Assembly (NCBI GenBank): GCA_027623845.1
Contig: JAQBUJ010000182.1
Coordinates: 1 to 6,672, forward strand
DNA from: Pseudomonadota bacterium
GTDB taxonomy: Bacteria; Pseudomonadota; Alphaproteobacteria; Thalassobaculales; Thalassobaculaceae
Reading direction: 5' to 3'
DNA: 6,672 bases
The notes under the pieces are model-generated. The model searched no databases, was not told the origin of the DNA, and worked only from the letters and a program-made list of their open reading frames with translations. The position numbers and the translations under genes are program-made. Below are positions 4,784-6,672 of this stretch, one piece after another. Position 1 is the first letter of the stretch. Each line of letters starts with the position of its first letter.

Positions 4784-6005
4784 CCGGCTGTTGTAGCCAG
4801 GCGGCGGCGGCCAGTCCGGCGGCCCGGCCCGATGCGAGGCATCCGGTTAGCAGATAACCACCGGTCGGCGCCTCCCAATCAAGCATCTCGCCGGCGACGA
4901 ATACGCCGGGCAATGTGTTGATCATTAGGTTCTGATCCACGGAGTCGAAGGAAAGGCCGCCGGCGGTGCTGATCGCCTCGGTAAGCGGCCTCGGCGCGGT
5001 CAGCACCAGTCCCAGTGATTTGATCGCTTTGGCCAAGGTCGCGGGGTTGTCGAAGGTCGAGGCCGGCAGTCGGTCGCGCAGCAGGCTGGCCTTGACCCCG
5101 GAGAGCCCGGTTGCCTGCAACAGATGCTTGGAAAGTGATCGTTTGCCGCGAGGGGTCGACAGGGAATCGGTGAGGCGCTCCAGACTGCGACCGGGCGTCA
5201 GGTCCAAAAGCAGCATGGCCGCGCCCTTGGTGGTGATCTGCTCGCGCAGAGCCGCCGAAAGGGTATAAACCGCGCCGCCTTCGATGCCGCTGGCGGTGAC
5301 CACGAATTCACCGGGAACGGAAACGTTATTCACCGTCAAGACGCAGGATTTCACCGGACTACCGGCGAAATGTTCAGTGAAATAAGGACTCCAGGCAGAG
5401 TCAAAGCCGCAATTGGCCGGCTGTAGGGGGGCCACCTCAAGATGTTTGCGGCGTAGAATTTTCACCCATTTCCCATCACTGCCCAGCCGCGGCCAGCTGC
5501 CGCCACCGACCGCCAGGATCACCGCGCTGGGTTTGACGTTTATCGTTGCCTTGGGGGTTTCCAGGACCAGCGCGCCGTCTTGTCTCCAGCCTCGCCAGAT
5601 ATGCTTGGTATGGATGCGCAAACCGCGCTGCCCCAACCGGATCAACCAGGCGCGAAGCAGCGGCGAGGCCTTCATCACCCTGGGGAACACCCGGCCTGAG
5701 GATCCGGTGAAGGTTTCGATCCCCAGTGCCTCGGCCCAGGCGCGGATCTCCGCCGGCCCGAAGGCTCTTAGATACGGCTCGATCGTTTGGGCGCGCGGTC
5801 CGAACCGGCTCAGCACGGTCTCGAAGTCTTCGGAATGGGTGAGGTTGAGGCCGCTCTTACCGGCCATCAACAGCTTGCGCCCGACCGACGGCTTGGCCTC
5901 GTACAGATCGACGGACAGGCCCTGATCGAGCAGCATCTCGGCGGCCATCAAACCGGCAGGGCCGCCGCCAATGACGGCGACGGGTGGTTGGGGATTTGTT
6001 ACCAT
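4734..6005 (-). CDS. FAD-binding flavoprotein, HI0933/BaiN-like, PP_4765 subgroup
   Basis: This 423-residue protein has the two-dinucleotide-domain plan of HI0933-type flavoproteins. The FAD motif is VAVIGGGPAGLMAAEM (9-24) with Glu36 for the ribose. The group hallmark GRKLLMAGKSGLNLTHSE (42-59) follows, then GSSGRVFPRVMKASPLLRAWL (101-121), VILAVGGGSWPRLGSDG (162-178), GFDSAWSPYFTEHFAG (200-215) and the C-terminal FAD closure GVFVAGEMLDWEAPTGGYLL (367-386). This pattern matches the uncharacterised PP_4765-type flavoproteins; the related BaiN reduces bile-acid intermediates, but that activity should not be carried over. The start is uncertain: ATG 6003-6005 puts the FAD motif at the usual distance, ATG 6015-6017 would add four residues, and neither has a strong ribosome site. 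The frame stays open far upstream through the antisense of the crotonase gene, which is not coding. Its last 16 codons (and stop) lie antisense to the LLM gene. Function is unknown. Confidence 0.85.
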   Translation of the reverse strand: MVTNPQPPVAVIGGGPAGLMAAEMLLDQGLSVDLYEAKPSVGRKLLMAGKSGLNLTHSEDFETVLSRFGPRAQTIEPYLRAFGPAEIRAWAEALGIETFTGSSGRVFPRVMKASPLLRAWLIRLGQRGLRIHTKHIWRGWRQDGALVLETPKATINVKPSAVILAVGGGSWPRLGSDGKWVKILRRKHLEVAPLQPANCGFDSAWSPYFTEHFAGSPVKSCVLTVNNVSVPGEFVVTASGIEGGAVYTLSAALREQITTKGAAMLLLDLTPGRSLERLTDSLSTPRGKRSLSKHLLQATGLSGVKASLLRDRLPASTFDNPATLAKAIKSLGLVLTAPRPLTEAISTAGGLSFDSVDQNLMINTLPGVFVAGEMLDWEAPTGGYLLTGCLASGRAAGLAAAAWLQQPVSPDEQSIPQSDPGPA

Positions 6006-6101
6006 GGCCGGGAACATATCCGGGCAGTGGGTTGAACGCCACCGCCGCGATGAATCGGTCGGCGGCAAGCCGTCCGATTGACCTTGATCGGGGGAACGAC
6101 A
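6006..6101. promoter_or_regulatory. Short divergent intergenic region between the flavoprotein and crotonase genes
   Basis: These 96 bases must hold the promoters of both genes, which are read outward. No convincing -35/-10 pair is visible on either strand. The main structure is the imperfect palindrome at 6053-6079. Confidence 0.5.
6053..6079. promoter_or_regulatory. Imperfect palindrome upstream of the crotonase gene, candidate operator or leader hairpin
   Basis: AATCGGTCGGC (6053-6063) and GCCGTCCGATT (6069-6079) are inverted copies matching at 10 of 11 positions (one T-T mismatch), around the 5-base centre GGCAA. It ends 22 bases before the crotonase ATG and 11 before its ribosome site, and is the longest inverted repeat I noticed in the intergenic regions. 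Two-fold symmetry of this length suits a dimeric regulator such as a TetR- or GntR-type repressor, which often control CoA-thioester catabolism genes. In RNA it would form a stable hairpin. Neither role is proven by the sequence. Confidence 0.5.
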
Positions 6102-6672
6102 ATGCCGGTAGTTTACGAGAAACGTGGCCATGTGGCGCTGATTACCCTCAGCCGCCCGGCGGCCCGCAACTGTTGGGGCGTCGATTTCAGTGAAGGCCTG
6201 ATCGAGTATTTCGGCGTCGCCGAGCGCGATGGCGATATCCATTGCGTGGTGCTGACCGGCGACGAGGCGGGCCGCGCGTTCTCCGCCGGCGCCGACCTGA
6301 AGGACACCAAGACCCATACATTGGACACGATGGACGATTTCTTCGCCGAATTGCCGAAATGGCGGTCTTTCGCCGCCCGGGTTCTGGACCATTTCCCCAA
6401 GCCGGTGATCGCGGCGGTGAACGGCTATGCGATCGGGGTTGGCTGCATTCTCACTTATTGTTGCGATTTGATCATCGCCTCGGAGCAGGCGGAGTGGCGG
6501 ATGCCGCAAACAGCGCTGGGGATCATGCCGGCCTATGGCGGCTCGGTGCGGCTTGCCCGCTGGGTCGGCAAGGGCCAGGCGATGAAGCTGGCGATGGGGT
6601 TTTCGCTCACTGCCGAGGAAGCCTATCGGATTGGTCTGGCGCAGTGGCTGGTGCCGCATGAGACGCTGATGG
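6102..6672 (+). CDS. Crotonase-fold enoyl-CoA hydratase/isomerase family protein, partial, lacking both canonical catalytic Glu residues
   Basis: The first 190 residues of a crotonase superfamily protein are present; full members have about 260, so the C-terminal trimerisation helices are cut by the window edge. The fold is clear from VALITLSRP (11-19), CVVLTG (48-53), the first oxyanion-hole loop AFSAGADLKDT (59-69), KPVIAAVNGYAIGVG (100-114), CCDLIIAS (120-127), MPQTALGIMPAYGGSVRL (134-151) and LTAEEAYRIGL (169-179). Aligned by eye to rat mitochondrial enoyl-CoA hydratase, Glu144 corresponds to Ile116 and Glu164 to Gln136, and the second oxyanion-hole glycine (Gly141) to Val113. A simple hydratase reaction is therefore doubtful; isomerase, hydrolase, lyase or another crotonase chemistry on a CoA thioester is possible. 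GGGGA at 6091-6095, 6 bases upstream, supports the start. It is transcribed away from the flavoprotein gene, with a palindrome in the short gap. Confidence 0.85.
   Translation, partial: MPVVYEKRGHVALITLSRPAARNCWGVDFSEGLIEYFGVAERDGDIHCVVLTGDEAGRAFSAGADLKDTKTHTLDTMDDFFAELPKWRSFAARVLDHFPKPVIAAVNGYAIGVGCILTYCCDLIIASEQAEWRMPQTALGIMPAYGGSVRLARWVGKGQAMKLAMGFSLTAEEAYRIGLAQWLVPHETLM

Noticed and set aside
6006..6659. Upstream extension of the flavoprotein frame through the crotonase region
   Set aside because: The extra 218 residues have no motif and are antisense to a clear crotonase. The FAD-binding motif belongs at the N-terminus, close to ATG 6005.
6242..6661. Open frame of 139 codons on the plus strand inside the crotonase gene
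   Set aside because: It is a shifted frame of the crotonase with Arg/Gly-rich filler and no ribosome site.

Overview
The window is a dense, GC-rich (roughly 60-65% by eye) bacterial segment. Codon choice strongly favours G/C in third positions, and the protein families resemble those of Alphaproteobacteria (Rhodospirillales- or Rhizobiales-like). That placement is inference from protein style; the window has no rRNA or other phylogenetic marker. No tRNA, rRNA, CRISPR array, insertion sequence, phage gene or attachment site was seen.

Layout, left to right: (1) the C-terminal 41 codons of a 3-oxoacid/3-oxoadipate CoA-transferase subunit B (+); (2) a complete PcaB-like 3-carboxymuconate cycloisomerase of the fumarase/aspartase superfamily (+), reached across a 71-base gap that holds an 18-bp tandem repeat; (3) a complete FAD monooxygenase closely resembling 3-hydroxybenzoate 6-hydroxylase (-), whose 3' end overlaps gene 2; (4) a 199-base divergent control region; (5) a single-module 3-hydroxyacyl-CoA dehydrogenase-type protein (+); (6) a luciferase-like flavin/F420 oxidoreductase (+), 45 bases downstream; (7) a flavoprotein of the HI0933/BaiN-like PP_4765 group (-), whose 3' end overlaps gene 6 by 50 bases; (8) a 96-base divergent region with a strong imperfect palindrome; (9) a crotonase-fold protein (+) cut by the right edge.

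Taken together this looks like a catabolic neighbourhood for aromatic or cyclic acids. The CoA-transferase and PcaB-like enzyme are steps of the protocatechuate/beta-ketoadipate branch. The hydroxylase would feed the gentisate branch. The dehydrogenase and crotonase are beta-oxidation-type CoA-thioester enzymes, and the LLM oxidoreductase is a plausible extra redox step. No single complete pathway is present: ring-cleavage dioxygenases, CoA ligases and transcription regulators are all absent here. The strand order + + - + + - + also argues against one operon.

The least ordinary points are the crotonase, which lacks both canonical catalytic glutamates; the dehydrogenase, which has Asp where the family has its catalytic-dyad Glu; the two antisense 3' overlaps, each formed by a minus-strand flavoprotein gene; and several short repeats and palindromes in the three gaps that could hold control sites. 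I see no strong evidence for a wholly new defence, mobile or RNA system.
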